From Lachnospiraceae bacterium (GTDB lineage Bacteria > Bacillota > Clostridia > Lachnospirales > Lachnospiraceae): a DNA stretch of 45,442 bases. Under the pieces are notes generated by a model. It worked only from the letters and a program-made list of their open reading frames with translations, did no database searches and was not told the DNA's origin. Within the stretch, counting starts at the first letter, position 1. Every line of letters begins with the position of its first letter. The stretch spans positions 1 through 45,442 of the forward strand of contig JAFUZE010000252.1 in the NCBI GenBank assembly GCA_017476765.1, in the 5' to 3' direction. Below, one piece after another: positions 1-8,687 of this stretch. A program made the position numbers and the translations under genes.

Positions 1-2
1 AG

Positions 3-839
3 ACGGCGCGGCGAATGGTGCGGGAGCTTCGCCGGAAGCTGGATGCACAGTTCCGTGTCGGCATCGGCTCCGTGCGCAGGCTGAACGAGGCGGAAACCTC
101 CTACATGGAAGCGATGAATTCCATCCGTTTATCGACAGGCTCGGTGGCACATGTGAAGGATTTGCCGATCGGCTGCGATTATGAGGAGGATTATCCGGTC
201 GAGACGGAGAGAGCACTGCTTGAAAAGACGGAGCAGGGCGATGTCAGCGGCGCACTCGTGCAGGCAGGGCGTTTTTTTGACTGGATGACCGAGGCGTATC
301 CGGATGCGGTCATCGACATCAAGCTCAAGGCGCTGGAGATGGTGCTCTGGGTGGAGCACATCAGCTACGAGAGCGGCGGTATGACGTATCATTTCACATC
401 GCGGCATGATTATCTGCCGACGATTCTTGAGATCAGGGAATATGAGGAGCTGCGCACCTGGTTCGTGAATAAGATTCAGGAGGCGTGCAGAAATATTGCG
501 ACGAAGAAGGAGAAAAGCTCGGACAGTATTGTCTCACGTGCAAAGGACTACATCAAGGCACATTTCGGCAAGGATATTTCGCTTGATGATGTGAGTCGGG
601 AGGTCAATATCAGTCCGTACTATTTCAGCAAGCTGTTCAAGGAGGAGACCGGAGAGAACTTTATCGAATATGTGACGGCAGTGCGCATGGAGAAGGCGAA
701 GGAGCTGCTTACCGGCAGCGATAAGAGTATGAAGGAGATCGGTCTGGAGGTCGGCTATGCGGATCCGAACTATTTCAGCCGTACCTTCAAAAAGAATCTG
801 GGAGTCACACCGACGGAATATAAGGAGGGCAAAAGGTGA
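3..839 (+). CDS. YesN-type response regulator, AraC output domain (5' end outside window)
   Basis: The frame is open to the window edge, so the ATG at 15 is probably internal and the receiver domain lies upstream. The visible part begins with the GIGS-VRRL-NEAETSYMEAM stretch typical of the middle of YesN-like regulators. It ends with a full AraC double helix-turn-helix of about 100 residues (core motifs ISLDDVSREVNISPYYFSKLFK and IGLEVGYADPNYFSRTFKK). The family binds DNA and activates carbohydrate genes after phosphorylation by a LytS/YesM-type kinase; that kinase is not in view and should lie just upstream. The stop overlaps the GTG start of the next gene by 4 bases, so the two are translationally coupled. 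Family is clear; the target (the xyl operon at 2052) is inferred from position. Confidence 0.9.
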   Translation, partial: TARRMVRELRRKLDAQFRVGIGSVRRLNEAETSYMEAMNSIRLSTGSVAHVKDLPIGCDYEEDYPVETERALLEKTEQGDVSGALVQAGRFFDWMTEAYPDAVIDIKLKALEMVLWVEHISYESGGMTYHFTSRHDYLPTILEIREYEELRTWFVNKIQEACRNIATKKEKSSDSIVSRAKDYIKAHFGKDISLDDVSREVNISPYYFSKLFKEETGENFIEYVTAVRMEKAKELLTGSDKSMKEIGLEVGYADPNYFSRTFKKNLGVTPTEYKEGKR

Positions 840-1879
840 AAAAAATCCTTGCATTCATATTGCTTAGCATGCTTGTGCTGACAGGCTGCAGCGCCCGGGA
901 GGATGACGAGGCGGTTTTGACGCAGCAGGAAGAGAAAAAAATTCAGATCGGAATGATCTTCGATACCTTTGTCGTCGAGAGATGGGAGAGGGATCGGGAT
1001 ATTTTTGTCTCGACTGCAATGGAGCTTGGCGCAGAGGTCAATGTGCAGAATGCCAACGGCGATGTGAACGAGCAGATTGCCCAGATGGAATATTTTATTG
1101 ACAAAAAGGTGGATGTCATTGTCTTAGTGCCGATCGAATCGAGCGCACTGGTGCCATCGATCGAGAAGGCAAAAAATGCCGGCATCAAGGTCATCTCCTA
1201 CGACCGTCTCGTGCTGGGCGGCGGTGTCGATCTGTATGTATCCTTTGACAATGAGGAGGTCGGCAGGCTTATGGCGCAGGCTGTCGGCAGTCAGCTGGAG
1301 ACAGGGGATCAGGTGCTGATGATCTGCGGACCGAACAGTGATAACAATGTGTCGTTAGTGGAGAAGGGCTTTCAGGAGGGGCTTAAGGAGGACGGTCTGG
1401 AAATCGCCGCTGTTTTTCATGCGGATGACTGGCGGGCGGAGTATGCGGCGGATTTCATGGAGCAGTACGGAGAGGAAATTTACAATATCCGTGCGATCAT
1501 GTGCGGAAATGACAATCTTGCCGGACGGGTCATCAATGTTCTCTCGCGCAGGAGACTGGCAGGCTCGGTCTGTGTTGTGGCACAGGATGCCGATCTGGAG
1601 GCATGTCAGAGAATTGTAGAGGGTACGCAGTACATGACCGTTTATAAGTCTGTCGAAAAGCTTGCCGTAGAGGCGGCGCATGCGGCGGTGGAGCTTGCGC
1701 AGGGGCAGGAGATCGACACGCAGGATCAAATCGACGACGGCAGCTTCATGGTTCCGTATATCAAGCTGAGCCCGACGGCGGTCACTGCCGGTAATATGGA
1801 TGATACGATCATCAAAAGCGGCTTCCATCTGGCGGAAGACGTCTATTTGAACAGACCGGATTTATTAAAAAATCAATAG
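836..1879 (+). CDS. XylFII-like sugar-binding lipoprotein, probably sensory
   Basis: A 347-residue periplasmic-binding-protein-fold lipoprotein. The signal peptide ends in the lipobox LTGC (Cys18). The start is GTG at 836, preceded by AAGGAGGGC. Motifs of the ribose/xylose-binding family follow: IQIGMIFDTFVVERW, then DVIVLVPIESSALVPSIEKAKNAGIKVISYDR. It is fused by a 4-base overlap to a response regulator gene, and a second, separate binding protein heads the transporter operon 170 bases downstream. This matches the XylFII-LytS-YesN arrangement known from Clostridium, in which the binding protein presents sugar to a membrane kinase and does not feed a transporter. That role is inferred from context; it could instead be a second transport receptor. 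Confidence 0.85.
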   Translation: MKKILAFILLSMLVLTGCSAREDDEAVLTQQEEKKIQIGMIFDTFVVERWERDRDIFVSTAMELGAEVNVQNANGDVNEQIAQMEYFIDKKVDVIVLVPIESSALVPSIEKAKNAGIKVISYDRLVLGGGVDLYVSFDNEEVGRLMAQAVGSQLETGDQVLMICGPNSDNNVSLVEKGFQEGLKEDGLEIAAVFHADDWRAEYAADFMEQYGEEIYNIRAIMCGNDNLAGRVINVLSRRRLAGSVCVVAQDADLEACQRIVEGTQYMTVYKSVEKLAVEAAHAAVELAQGQEIDTQDQIDDGSFMVPYIKLSPTAVTAGNMDDTIIKSGFHLAEDVYLNRPDLLKNQ

Positions 1880-1886
1880 GATTTTT

Positions 1887-2002
1887 TTGCAAATAACGAA
1901 ATAATGCACAAAAAAATGCTGTCCTCCCCGGAACAGATTATCACTTTAGCATAAAAATTTGCTGATTATTGCAAATAAAGAGTGTCCTGCTTATGGTATA
2001 GT
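1887..2002 (+). promoter_or_regulatory. Promoter region of the xyl transporter with paired direct repeats
   Basis: A -10-like TATAGT lies at 1997-2002, but no good -35 box stands 17 bases upstream, as expected for an activator-dependent promoter. The 10-base word TTGCAAATAA occurs at 1887-1896 and again at 1969-1978, 82 bases apart (near eight helical turns). The second copy overlaps the -35 position. These are good candidates for the binding sites of the AraC-type regulator encoded upstream. The ribosome site AAGGGAGGA precedes the ATG at 2052. Confidence 0.5.
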
Positions 2003-2051
2003 ACACTTGTAACGCAAAGTTATAAATCTAGTTCAAGGGAGGATATTTAAA

Positions 2052-3245
2052 ATGAAGAAGAAGATTTTAAGTATGATTCTTGCAGTTACCATGGTAGCAG
2101 GTCTGCTTGCCGGGTGCGGCAACAGCGCATCGGACAACGGCGGTGACTCCGCAGAGGTGAAGGAAGATGCAGTGGAGATCGACGCTGACACATCCGGTTC
2201 CGGAGACAGCTCTTCCGCATCAGGCGATTTACAGGTTGGTATCGTTCTTCCGACGAAGGATGAGCCGAGATGGTTGCAGGATCAGGCACAGTTTGAGAAG
2301 ATCTTAGGTGATGCCGGATTTACCAATCAGGTATTGTTCAGTCAGGGCTCTTCCGCAACAGAGAAGACAAACGTTGAGACTTTGGTTTCTCAGGGTATCG
2401 ATGTCCTGATTATCTGTGCACAGGACGGTGCAGCAGCTGCAGCAGCAGTTGAGGCAGCAAAGGATGCAGGCGTAACCGTTATCGCTTATGACCGTCTGAT
2501 CACAGGCACAGAGGCAGTTGATTACTATGTAACGTTCGACAGCTTTGCAGTAGGTGTTGCACAGGGTCAGTACCTGATCGACAATGCACCGGAAGGCACA
2601 GGCATTCCGCTTTACCTGTACGCAGGTGCTGCAACAGACAACAACGCATTCATCTTCTTTGAGGGTGCATGGAGCCTGCTTCAGCCAAAGATTGCTGACG
2701 GTACCTTCACAGTTGCAAACTCTTCCGAAGCTGAGGCATTAAAGGACAAGGCTGAGCTTACCCGTGACGAGTTAGGAAAGATCATCGGTCAGGTTACAAC
2801 AGACTGGGATTTCAACGTAGCAAAGTCGAAAGCAGAGGCACACTTAACAGCAGTCGGTGCTGACTTAAAGGGTGATGTTTTAGTATTAGGTCCTAACGAT
2901 GGTACCGCTCGTTCTATCGCTGACGTATTCGCAACAGATAAGGATGTTACAAGCTACAAGGTAACCGGTCAGGACGCTGAGAAGGCTTCTGTTCAGTATG
3001 TAATCGACGGCAAGCAGTCCATGACAGTATTCAAGGATACACGTACACTGGCAGCTGACTCCGTTGCAATGGCAGTTTCCGTATTGAACGGCGAGACACC
3101 TGCAACAGATACAACCTACAACAACGAAGCAAAGGATGTTCCTGCTAAGCAGACAGACATCGTTGTTGTAACAAAGGATAATGTAAAGGCAGCTCTGATC
3201 GATTCAGGATACTATGATGCTTCTGAATTCACAGGCTTAGAATAA
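2052..3245 (+). CDS. xylF: D-xylose-type ABC transporter substrate-binding lipoprotein
   Basis: A 397-residue solute-binding lipoprotein, lipobox LAGC with Cys22, followed by an acidic, Ser/Asp-rich tether of about 45 residues and a type I periplasmic-binding fold (VGIVLPTKDEPRWLQDQ, DVLIICAQDGAAAAAAVEAA, GVTVIAYDRLI). It should capture xylose or a related aldose outside the membrane and pass it to the XylG/XylH pair encoded next. Codons in this gene are markedly more uniform (many GCA, GTT, AAC, TAC) than in its neighbours, which suggests high expression, as is common for binding proteins. A hairpin follows the stop. Sugar specificity is inferred from family resemblance and from the XylFII-type regulator upstream; glucose, galactose or other pentoses are not excluded. 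Confidence 0.87.
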   Translation: MKKKILSMILAVTMVAGLLAGCGNSASDNGGDSAEVKEDAVEIDADTSGSGDSSSASGDLQVGIVLPTKDEPRWLQDQAQFEKILGDAGFTNQVLFSQGSSATEKTNVETLVSQGIDVLIICAQDGAAAAAAVEAAKDAGVTVIAYDRLITGTEAVDYYVTFDSFAVGVAQGQYLIDNAPEGTGIPLYLYAGAATDNNAFIFFEGAWSLLQPKIADGTFTVANSSEAEALKDKAELTRDELGKIIGQVTTDWDFNVAKSKAEAHLTAVGADLKGDVLVLGPNDGTARSIADVFATDKDVTSYKVTGQDAEKASVQYVIDGKQSMTVFKDTRTLAADSVAMAVSVLNGETPATDTTYNNEAKDVPAKQTDIVVVTKDNVKAALIDSGYYDASEFTGLE

Positions 3246-3283
3246 GCGAAGAGCAGTGTAGCAGAGAAATAGGTATATCATAT

Positions 3284-3323
3284 AAGGTCGGCTTTTGAGG
3301 CTTCGGTTGAGAAAGCCGGCCTT
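3284..3323 (+). terminator. Intercistronic hairpin between xylF and xylG
   Basis: AAGGTCGGCTTT (3284-3295) pairs with AAAGCCGGCCTT (3312-3323), with one G-U pair and a 16-base loop. There is no strong U-run, so it is more likely a partial terminator or 3' stabiliser that keeps xylF mRNA above the level of the transporter genes than a full stop. Confidence 0.6.
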
Positions 3324-3345
3324 CTTAAGTTAAGGAGGCCCGGTC

Positions 3346-4872
3346 ATGAATGATTATATACTTGAAATGAGAGATATCACGAAAGAGTTTCCGGGGGTTA
3401 AGGCATTAAGTGATGTAAACTTCAAAGTAAAGCGTGGAGAGATCCATTGTCTGGTAGGCGAGAACGGTGCCGGTAAATCCACTCTTATGAAAGTTCTATC
3501 CGGTCTTTACCATTACGGCACATACTCCGGAGATATTGTATATAACGGTGAGGTACAGCAGTTTAAGTCCATTGCGGACAGTGAGGAAAAAGGAATTGTT
3601 ATTATCTATCAGGAGCTGGCACTGGTTCCTGAGTTAAGTATTTATGAGAACATTTATTTCGGACATGAGATCATGAAGGGACATGCGGTCGACTGGAACG
3701 AGACGATCGTCAGAGCGACGGAGATGCTCAAAAAGGTACGCCTGCATGTGGATCCGTCAACGAAGGTAAAGAATCTCGGCGTCGGTAACCAGCAGCTTGT
3801 GGAGATCGCAAAGGCGCTCAGCAAAAACGTAAAGCTTTTGATTTTGGATGAGCCGACAGCTGCCCTGAACGAGGACGACAGCGAGAATCTGCTTGCGCTG
3901 ATTCGTGAACTCAAGACGCAGGGTGTCACCTGTATCATGATTTCCCACAAGTTAAAAGAAATTACGGCGATCGCAGATACGATCACGGTACTGCGCGACG
4001 GTTCCACGATCTGCTCTATGGATACGTCGGAGCATCCGGTCACGGAAGCGGAAATCATCAAGCATATGGTAGGAAGAGAAATTGACAATATTTACCCGAA
4101 GAGAGAGAAGAAGGAAATCGGGGATATTTGTTTGGAGATAAAAGATTGGACGGTGGAGGACCCGGTAAAACAGCGTGAAATTCTGCATCATGTCAATCTA
4201 AACGTGAGAAAGGGCGAGATTGTAGGACTGCAGGGTTTGATGGGAGCAGGAAGAACCGAGCTTGCACTGAGCATTTTCGGCAATACGCCCGGATACAAAA
4301 TTACAAGCGGTGAGGTGCTTGTGAACGGAAAACCGAAGCACTTTAAAAATCCGAAGGAGGCAATCAAGGACGGTGTTGCCTATGTCACGGAGGATCGAAA
4401 AGGAAACGGACTGATTCTGATACAGGATATCAAGTATAACACGACGATTGCAAACCTCGAGGAGCTGGTGAGCGGGCTGGCGATCAATGAGAATGAGGAA
4501 ATCAACGTCTCAAACGAGTACAAAAAGTCCATCAACATCAAGGCTCCGTCCATTGAACAGAAGGTCGGGAACTTAAGCGGCGGTAACCAGCAGAAGGTAC
4601 AGCTTGCAAAATGGCTGTTCGTTAAGCCGCATGTACTGATTCTGGATGAGCCGACAAGAGGTATCGATGTCGGTGCAAAATATGAGATTTACACATTGAT
4701 GAATAAGCTGGTTGAGCAGGGTATGAGCATTATCATGATCTCATCGGAGCTGCCGGAGGTTCTCGGTATGAGCGACAGGCTTTACGTCATGTCCGAGGGA
4801 ACGATTACCGGAGAGCTGTCAGCGGATGAGGCAAATGAACAAACTGTCATGGCTATGGCAGTCAAATCATAA
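3346..4872 (+). CDS. xylG: Sugar ABC transporter ATP-binding protein (two NBDs)
   Basis: A 508-residue double nucleotide-binding protein, the usual length for XylG/RbsA/MglA. The first domain has Walker A GENGAGKST (residues 38-46), a degenerate signature GVGNQQLVEIAKAL and Walker B LLILDEPTAALN. The second domain has a weaker P-loop (LMGAGRTEL), signature LSGGNQQKVQLAKWL and Walker B VLILDEPTRGID. A degenerate second P-loop is normal in this family. It powers sugar import with the permease encoded 13 bases downstream. Start ATG at 3346 has TAAGGAGG at good spacing. Regulation is presumably shared with xylF through read-through of the hairpin. Confidence 0.93.
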   Translation: MNDYILEMRDITKEFPGVKALSDVNFKVKRGEIHCLVGENGAGKSTLMKVLSGLYHYGTYSGDIVYNGEVQQFKSIADSEEKGIVIIYQELALVPELSIYENIYFGHEIMKGHAVDWNETIVRATEMLKKVRLHVDPSTKVKNLGVGNQQLVEIAKALSKNVKLLILDEPTAALNEDDSENLLALIRELKTQGVTCIMISHKLKEITAIADTITVLRDGSTICSMDTSEHPVTEAEIIKHMVGREIDNIYPKREKKEIGDICLEIKDWTVEDPVKQREILHHVNLNVRKGEIVGLQGLMGAGRTELALSIFGNTPGYKITSGEVLVNGKPKHFKNPKEAIKDGVAYVTEDRKGNGLILIQDIKYNTTIANLEELVSGLAINENEEINVSNEYKKSINIKAPSIEQKVGNLSGGNQQKVQLAKWLFVKPHVLILDEPTRGIDVGAKYEIYTLMNKLVEQGMSIIMISSELPEVLGMSDRLYVMSEGTITGELSADEANEQTVMAMAVKS

Positions 4873-4885
4873 AGGAGGTTTCGCG

Positions 4886-6106
4886 ATGAGTGACAAGAAT
4901 AAAAAAGAGGTTTCATCCGGGACGGCAAAAGTAGGTCTTGGACAGGAAATTGCGAATTTGGTAAAAACGAATATCAGAGACTATATGATGTATATTGCTC
5001 TGGTTCTGATTATGGCATTCTTTACATGGAGAACACATGGAGGCTTCATACAGGCAAGAAATATTTCAAACCTGATTAACCAGGCGGCATATGTGGCAGT
5101 GCTCGCAATCGGTATGACGGTCATCCTTATTTTAAAACATATCGATTTGTCCGTAGGATATGTGGCAGGCTTCTGCGGAGCCATCGCTGCAATTTTGATG
5201 ACACAGTATAACGTCAATGAATGGCTTGCCATTCTGATCGTTATGTGCGTCGGCCTCGTCATTGGTCTTTATCAGGGACTTCTGGTAACCAGAGTCGGCG
5301 TTCCGGCATTCGTAACAACACTTGCAGGTATGTTCATGTTCAGAGGTTTACTGAACTTATCCCTGCAAAAGACCGGTACGATCATCGTTCCGAATGCAGG
5401 CTTCAATGCATTGTCCAACGGCTTTATTCCGGATATTCCGGGTGTGAATCTGGGCTTCCACTTCCTCACCGTGCTGATCGGTATCGTTGCGGTTGTCCTC
5501 GTGATCATTTCCCAGATCAAGGCAAGACGGCAGAAGATGAAATATAACTTCCAGGTTACATCCACTCCGGTGTTTGTCTTTACGTTAGTGTTTATCTCGG
5601 TGATCATCATGCTGATCATCTGGGTGCTTGCCGGCTACAGCGGTATTCCGTGGGCAGCTGTCATCGTGGGCGTAGTACTGTTTGTTTACAACTATATGCT
5701 CAACAAGACAAGATTAGGACGTTACATTTACGGTATCGGCGGCAACGATCAGGCAGCGGAATTGTCAGGTGTCAACGTAAAGAGAGTGACGCTGTTCGCA
5801 TTCTGCTCGATGAGCGTACTGGCAGCGTTATCCGGTGTCCTGTATACTTCCAGACTGCAGTCCGCAACACCGACTGCCGGTCTCGCCTTTGAGATGGATG
5901 CCATTGCATCCTCCTACATCGGAGGTACGGCTGTCAGCGGAGGTATCGGTAAGGTAACGAACACGATCATCGGTGCGCTTGTCATTATGTCCCTGACAAA
6001 CGGCATGAACCTGATGGGTGTGGATATCTCTTATCAGTACATTGTGAAAGGTATTATCTTCATCATTGCGGTTGCATTTGATGTTAGAACTCGTTCCAAG
6101 AAATAA
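4886..6106 (+). CDS. xylH: Sugar ABC transporter permease, XylH-like
   Basis: A 406-residue polytopic permease of the BPD_transp_2 (RbsC/XylH) family. I chose ATG 4886 because AAAGGAGG sits just before it, whereas upstream in-frame starts lie inside xylG and lack a ribosome site. Membrane segments begin at residue 35 or so (YMMYIALVLIMAFFTW); family motifs are ILKHIDLSVGYVAGFCGA near the front and IGGNDQAAELSGVNVKRV and MDAIASSYIGGTAVSGGIG near the end. The central insertion with a charged KARRQKMKY loop is typical of XylH and absent from shorter RbsC. It forms the membrane channel for xylF and xylG. Confidence 0.92.
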   Translation: MSDKNKKEVSSGTAKVGLGQEIANLVKTNIRDYMMYIALVLIMAFFTWRTHGGFIQARNISNLINQAAYVAVLAIGMTVILILKHIDLSVGYVAGFCGAIAAILMTQYNVNEWLAILIVMCVGLVIGLYQGLLVTRVGVPAFVTTLAGMFMFRGLLNLSLQKTGTIIVPNAGFNALSNGFIPDIPGVNLGFHFLTVLIGIVAVVLVIISQIKARRQKMKYNFQVTSTPVFVFTLVFISVIIMLIIWVLAGYSGIPWAAVIVGVVLFVYNYMLNKTRLGRYIYGIGGNDQAAELSGVNVKRVTLFAFCSMSVLAALSGVLYTSRLQSATPTAGLAFEMDAIASSYIGGTAVSGGIGKVTNTIIGALVIMSLTNGMNLMGVDISYQYIVKGIIFIIAVAFDVRTRSKK

Positions 6107-6130
6107 AACAGAGTCAGACAGCATTTTTTT

Positions 6131-6157
6131 ACTCCGGGTTATTTTATGACCCGGAGT
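6131..6157 (+). terminator. Hairpin terminator after xylH
   Basis: ACTCCGGGT (6131-6139) and ACCCGGAGT (6149-6157) form a perfect 9-bp stem with a 9-base loop. The trailing sequence GTTGTTATAG is only moderately U-rich, so termination may be partial. Confidence 0.65.
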
Positions 6158-6231
6158 GTTGTTATAGCGTTGCTGCGCAAAAGAAAGCATAAGCTTGTAT
6201 GGACAGTGACGAATATTACGAAGGAGGGAGG

Positions 6232-6315
6232 ATGGTTTGTTGTCGAGGCAGCAAAAATGTGGTTGTGGGTATTTGTGCTCTTGACAGAACCAGGATAATA
6301 TGGGCAATGAAGTAA
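6232..6315 (+). CDS. Possible 27-residue leader peptide overlapping the MCP start
   Basis: ATG 6232 follows an exceptionally strong purine-rich ribosome site (AAGGAGGGAGG, 6221-6231) and opens a 27-codon frame ending in TAA at 6313-6315, 16 bases inside the chemoreceptor gene, whose own start at 6300 has only a weak CAGGA. Cys-Cys near the N-terminus and two more basic stretches are the only visible traits. No family is recognised. It may act only to couple translation to the downstream gene, or be chance; spacing from AGGAGG to ATG is short (4 bases). Confidence 0.3.
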   Translation: MVCCRGSKNVVVGICALDRTRIIWAMK

Positions 6316-8537
6316 AGGAAGAAGTACCAAATAAGGAACAGGCTGAGGCAAAGCTGCCTGGCAGAAAGGGTAAGAAGAAAGCTCCGAAGCCGCCGAAAGC
6401 TCCGAAGCAGAAGAAGGAGCCGAAAGCCCGGAAATCCAAAAAGGGTGAGAAGGCAGCTGCATCTGTGAAAAAATCAGGCAGGAGATTTAGGCTGAAAATC
6501 GGAATCCGTGCGAAACTGTTGGTCGCATTTATCATACCGGTCACGGCGCTCATTTTCTTAGGCGTGACATCGTACCGCCAGACGGCGAACGCACTGCAGA
6601 GCCTCTATAAGACATCGTCCAGACAGATTCTGAGTAAATCTGCCGATTATCTGGAGGTATTGATGTTGGATGTGGAGACGACCGCATACGATATCTCGGT
6701 CGATCAGGACATGATCAATTACTTCAGCGGCACGCCGGACGAAGGGGTGACCTATTCGACGGTGGATGCCAGGCTCACTTCCATGCTTGGGACCGATGCG
6801 TATGTGGAGTACGGTTATTTTGTTTCGATTGAGGGCAGTGAGCATCTGAGCACAAATCCGGATGTCAAATTCGATGCGAATGCGTTCTCTGTGTTTGAAC
6901 AGTCGGAGGACTACATACAGGTAACGTCGAGAAACCGTAAGGTATGGCTCGGTGACAGCGAATTTTTAAATCACTATAAACCGGCACCGGAGCAGCCGTA
7001 TGACAACAAGCGGATGACGTTAATACGCCGTGTCGAAAATATCATGACAGGTCAGGATGTCGGCTTTGTGATTCTGGAAGTCCGGGATAATGTCATGGAC
7101 GAGCTGCTCGACGAGGTCAATCTCGGTGACAACAGTATGGTCATTCTCGTCGGACAGGACAGCAATGAGATTGCGAAGGCGGAAAATTATCCGGAAGATC
7201 CGGAGGATCGCATCATTTCCGATACGCAGGCGTTCGTGGCAGTGCAGCAGGGGCTGGAGAAGAGCGGTTCCTTCTATATGAGGCGGAACGGTACGCGCTA
7301 TTGGCTGTGCTATGATTATCTGGGTGATCTGGGCAACTGTCTGATCGGTATGATACCGGATACGACGATGAGCAAGCAGGCGAACGATATCAGGACAAGC
7401 ACGGTCGCAACGGTTATTATCGTCTCCATCATCGTTGTCATCATCGGTACGGTGATGGCGGCAGGCATGAGCAGTGCCATAAGGCGCATTATCAATCAGG
7501 TAGATAAGGTGGCAAAGGGTGATTTGACCGTACAGATCAGGACAAAACGCCGGGATGAATTTGCCGTGCTCAGCGCCAGCTTTAACGATATGATTGTCGG
7601 GATTAAGGGACTGATCGGAAAAGTGGCAGGCGGTGTCGAGCATGTGGATGCTGCGGTCGATAAGGTAAGCGATTCGAAGGAGAATGTGCGTGAGACGGCG
7701 GATATGCTCGGGGATGCGATCGGTCAGATTCAGGCGGGTGCAAAGCAGCAGGAGGATGCCGCACAGAACTGTCTTGTTGAGATGGATGATCTGGCAGATA
7801 AAATCAGAAAGGTTGTGGAGAATACCGGTGAGCTCGACGGAATTTCGCAGGAGACAAAGAATGCAGTGGAAAGCGGTATCCATGTGATGGACGAGCTGAG
7901 TATCTCCTCGGAGGATACGACACGCAACCTGCGGACGATCATGGAAGATATCCGGGCACTAGAGGAGCGTATTTCCAATATTACAAGCATTGTCGGTGTG
8001 ATTACGGAGATTGCGGATCAGACGAATTTGCTTTCCCTGAATGCGAGCATTGAGGCAGCGAGAGCCGGAGAAGCAGGAAGAGGGTTTGCTGTCGTTGCAT
8101 CAGAGGTGAAGACGCTGGCAGATCAGTCTGCGAAGGCGGCGGAGAGCATCAGCGATATTGTCGAAGAGGTACAGAATCAGGCAGATAAGATTCTTGGGCA
8201 TGGGGAGAAGACCGATGAGATTCTGCATTCCCAGGAGCAGGCGGTGAAGCGCGTGGTGGATTCGTTTCAGAATATTGACGAGTGCGTAAACCGTATGAAC
8301 AGCGATCTGGCGGATATCTCACTCCAGACACAGGCGATCGAGGTGGCAAAGAACCATACACTCGAGGCGGTTGAGGGAATCTCCGCTGTTATAGAGCAGA
8401 ACTCCGCTTCTACACTGGAGATGGGTGAAAGCATTCAGGGGCAGAAGAGCCAGGTTGAGGTCATGAGCGAATATACAAACGATCTGAAGGATGTATCGGA
8501 ATCCCTGCGTGAGGAGATCAATAAATTTCAAATTTAA
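6300..8537 (+). CDS. Methyl-accepting chemotaxis protein with Lys/Pro-rich N-terminal extension
   Basis: A 745-residue transmembrane chemoreceptor. Residues 1-65 are a cytoplasmic extension very rich in Lys, Pro and Ala; the first membrane helix spans about 72-90. An extracellular sensor of about 270 residues, probably Cache-like, follows, then the second helix ([20 protein letters not shown]), a HAMP domain ([21 protein letters not shown]) and the signalling domain with the conserved tip [20 protein letters not shown]. It should signal to CheA/CheW, none of which are encoded here. An in-frame stop at 6282 fixes the start near 6300. Its position behind the xyl genes suggests, but does not prove, sensing of the same sugars or of their binding protein. 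The basic extension is unusual for the family. Confidence 0.93.
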   Translation: MGNEVKEEVPNKEQAEAKLPGRKGKKKAPKPPKAPKQKKEPKARKSKKGEKAAASVKKSGRRFRLKIGIRAKLLVAFIIPVTALIFLGVTSYRQTANALQSLYKTSSRQILSKSADYLEVLMLDVETTAYDISVDQDMINYFSGTPDEGVTYSTVDARLTSMLGTDAYVEYGYFVSIEGSEHLSTNPDVKFDANAFSVFEQSEDYIQVTSRNRKVWLGDSEFLNHYKPAPEQPYDNKRMTLIRRVENIMTGQDVGFVILEVRDNVMDELLDEVNLGDNSMVILVGQDSNEIAKAENYPEDPEDRIISDTQAFVAVQQGLEKSGSFYMRRNGTRYWLCYDYLGDLGNCLIGMIPDTTMSKQANDIRTSTVATVIIVSIIVVIIGTVMAAGMSSAIRRIINQVDKVAKGDLTVQIRTKRRDEFAVLSASFNDMIVGIKGLIGKVAGGVEHVDAAVDKVSDSKENVRETADMLGDAIGQIQAGAKQQEDAAQNCLVEMDDLADKIRKVVENTGELDGISQETKNAVESGIHVMDELSISSEDTTRNLRTIMEDIRALEERISNITSIVGVITEIADQTNLLSLNASIEAARAGEAGRGFAVVASEVKTLADQSAKAAESISDIVEEVQNQADKILGHGEKTDEILHSQEQAVKRVVDSFQNIDECVNRMNSDLADISLQTQAIEVAKNHTLEAVEGISAVIEQNSASTLEMGESIQGQKSQVEVMSEYTNDLKDVSESLREEINKFQI

Positions 8538-8576
8538 TCCGTTTTGCCCTTCAAATCATTTGAAAAATGATGGATA

Positions 8577-8602
8577 AAAAGTCCCTTTCGAGGGACTTTT
8601 TT
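8577..8602 (+). terminator. Rho-independent terminator after the chemoreceptor
   Basis: AAAAGTCCCT and AGGGACTTTT pair around a TTCG tetraloop (8587-8590), with a T-run through 8602. The flanking A-run makes it potentially bidirectional. Confidence 0.92.
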
Positions 8603-8687
8603 ATCCATCTGTGGCATAATCTGATAGAGATAACCAAAAAGACAGAGCGGGTCAGAGCGGAAAAAGGCTTTGTCTAAAAGGAGTTGC

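Noticed and set aside
1997-2060. Catabolite-responsive element near the xylF promoter
   Set aside because: TGTAACGCAAAGTTA resembles a cre site only loosely and breaks the central CG spacing.
6281-6300. Promoter TTGACA before the chemoreceptor
   Set aside because: The only -10-like word, GATAAT, is 8 bases away, too close for a sigma-A promoter.
7020-7883. 287-residue minus-strand frame inside the chemoreceptor gene
   Set aside because: Opposite a clear MCP coding region, with no signals of its own.
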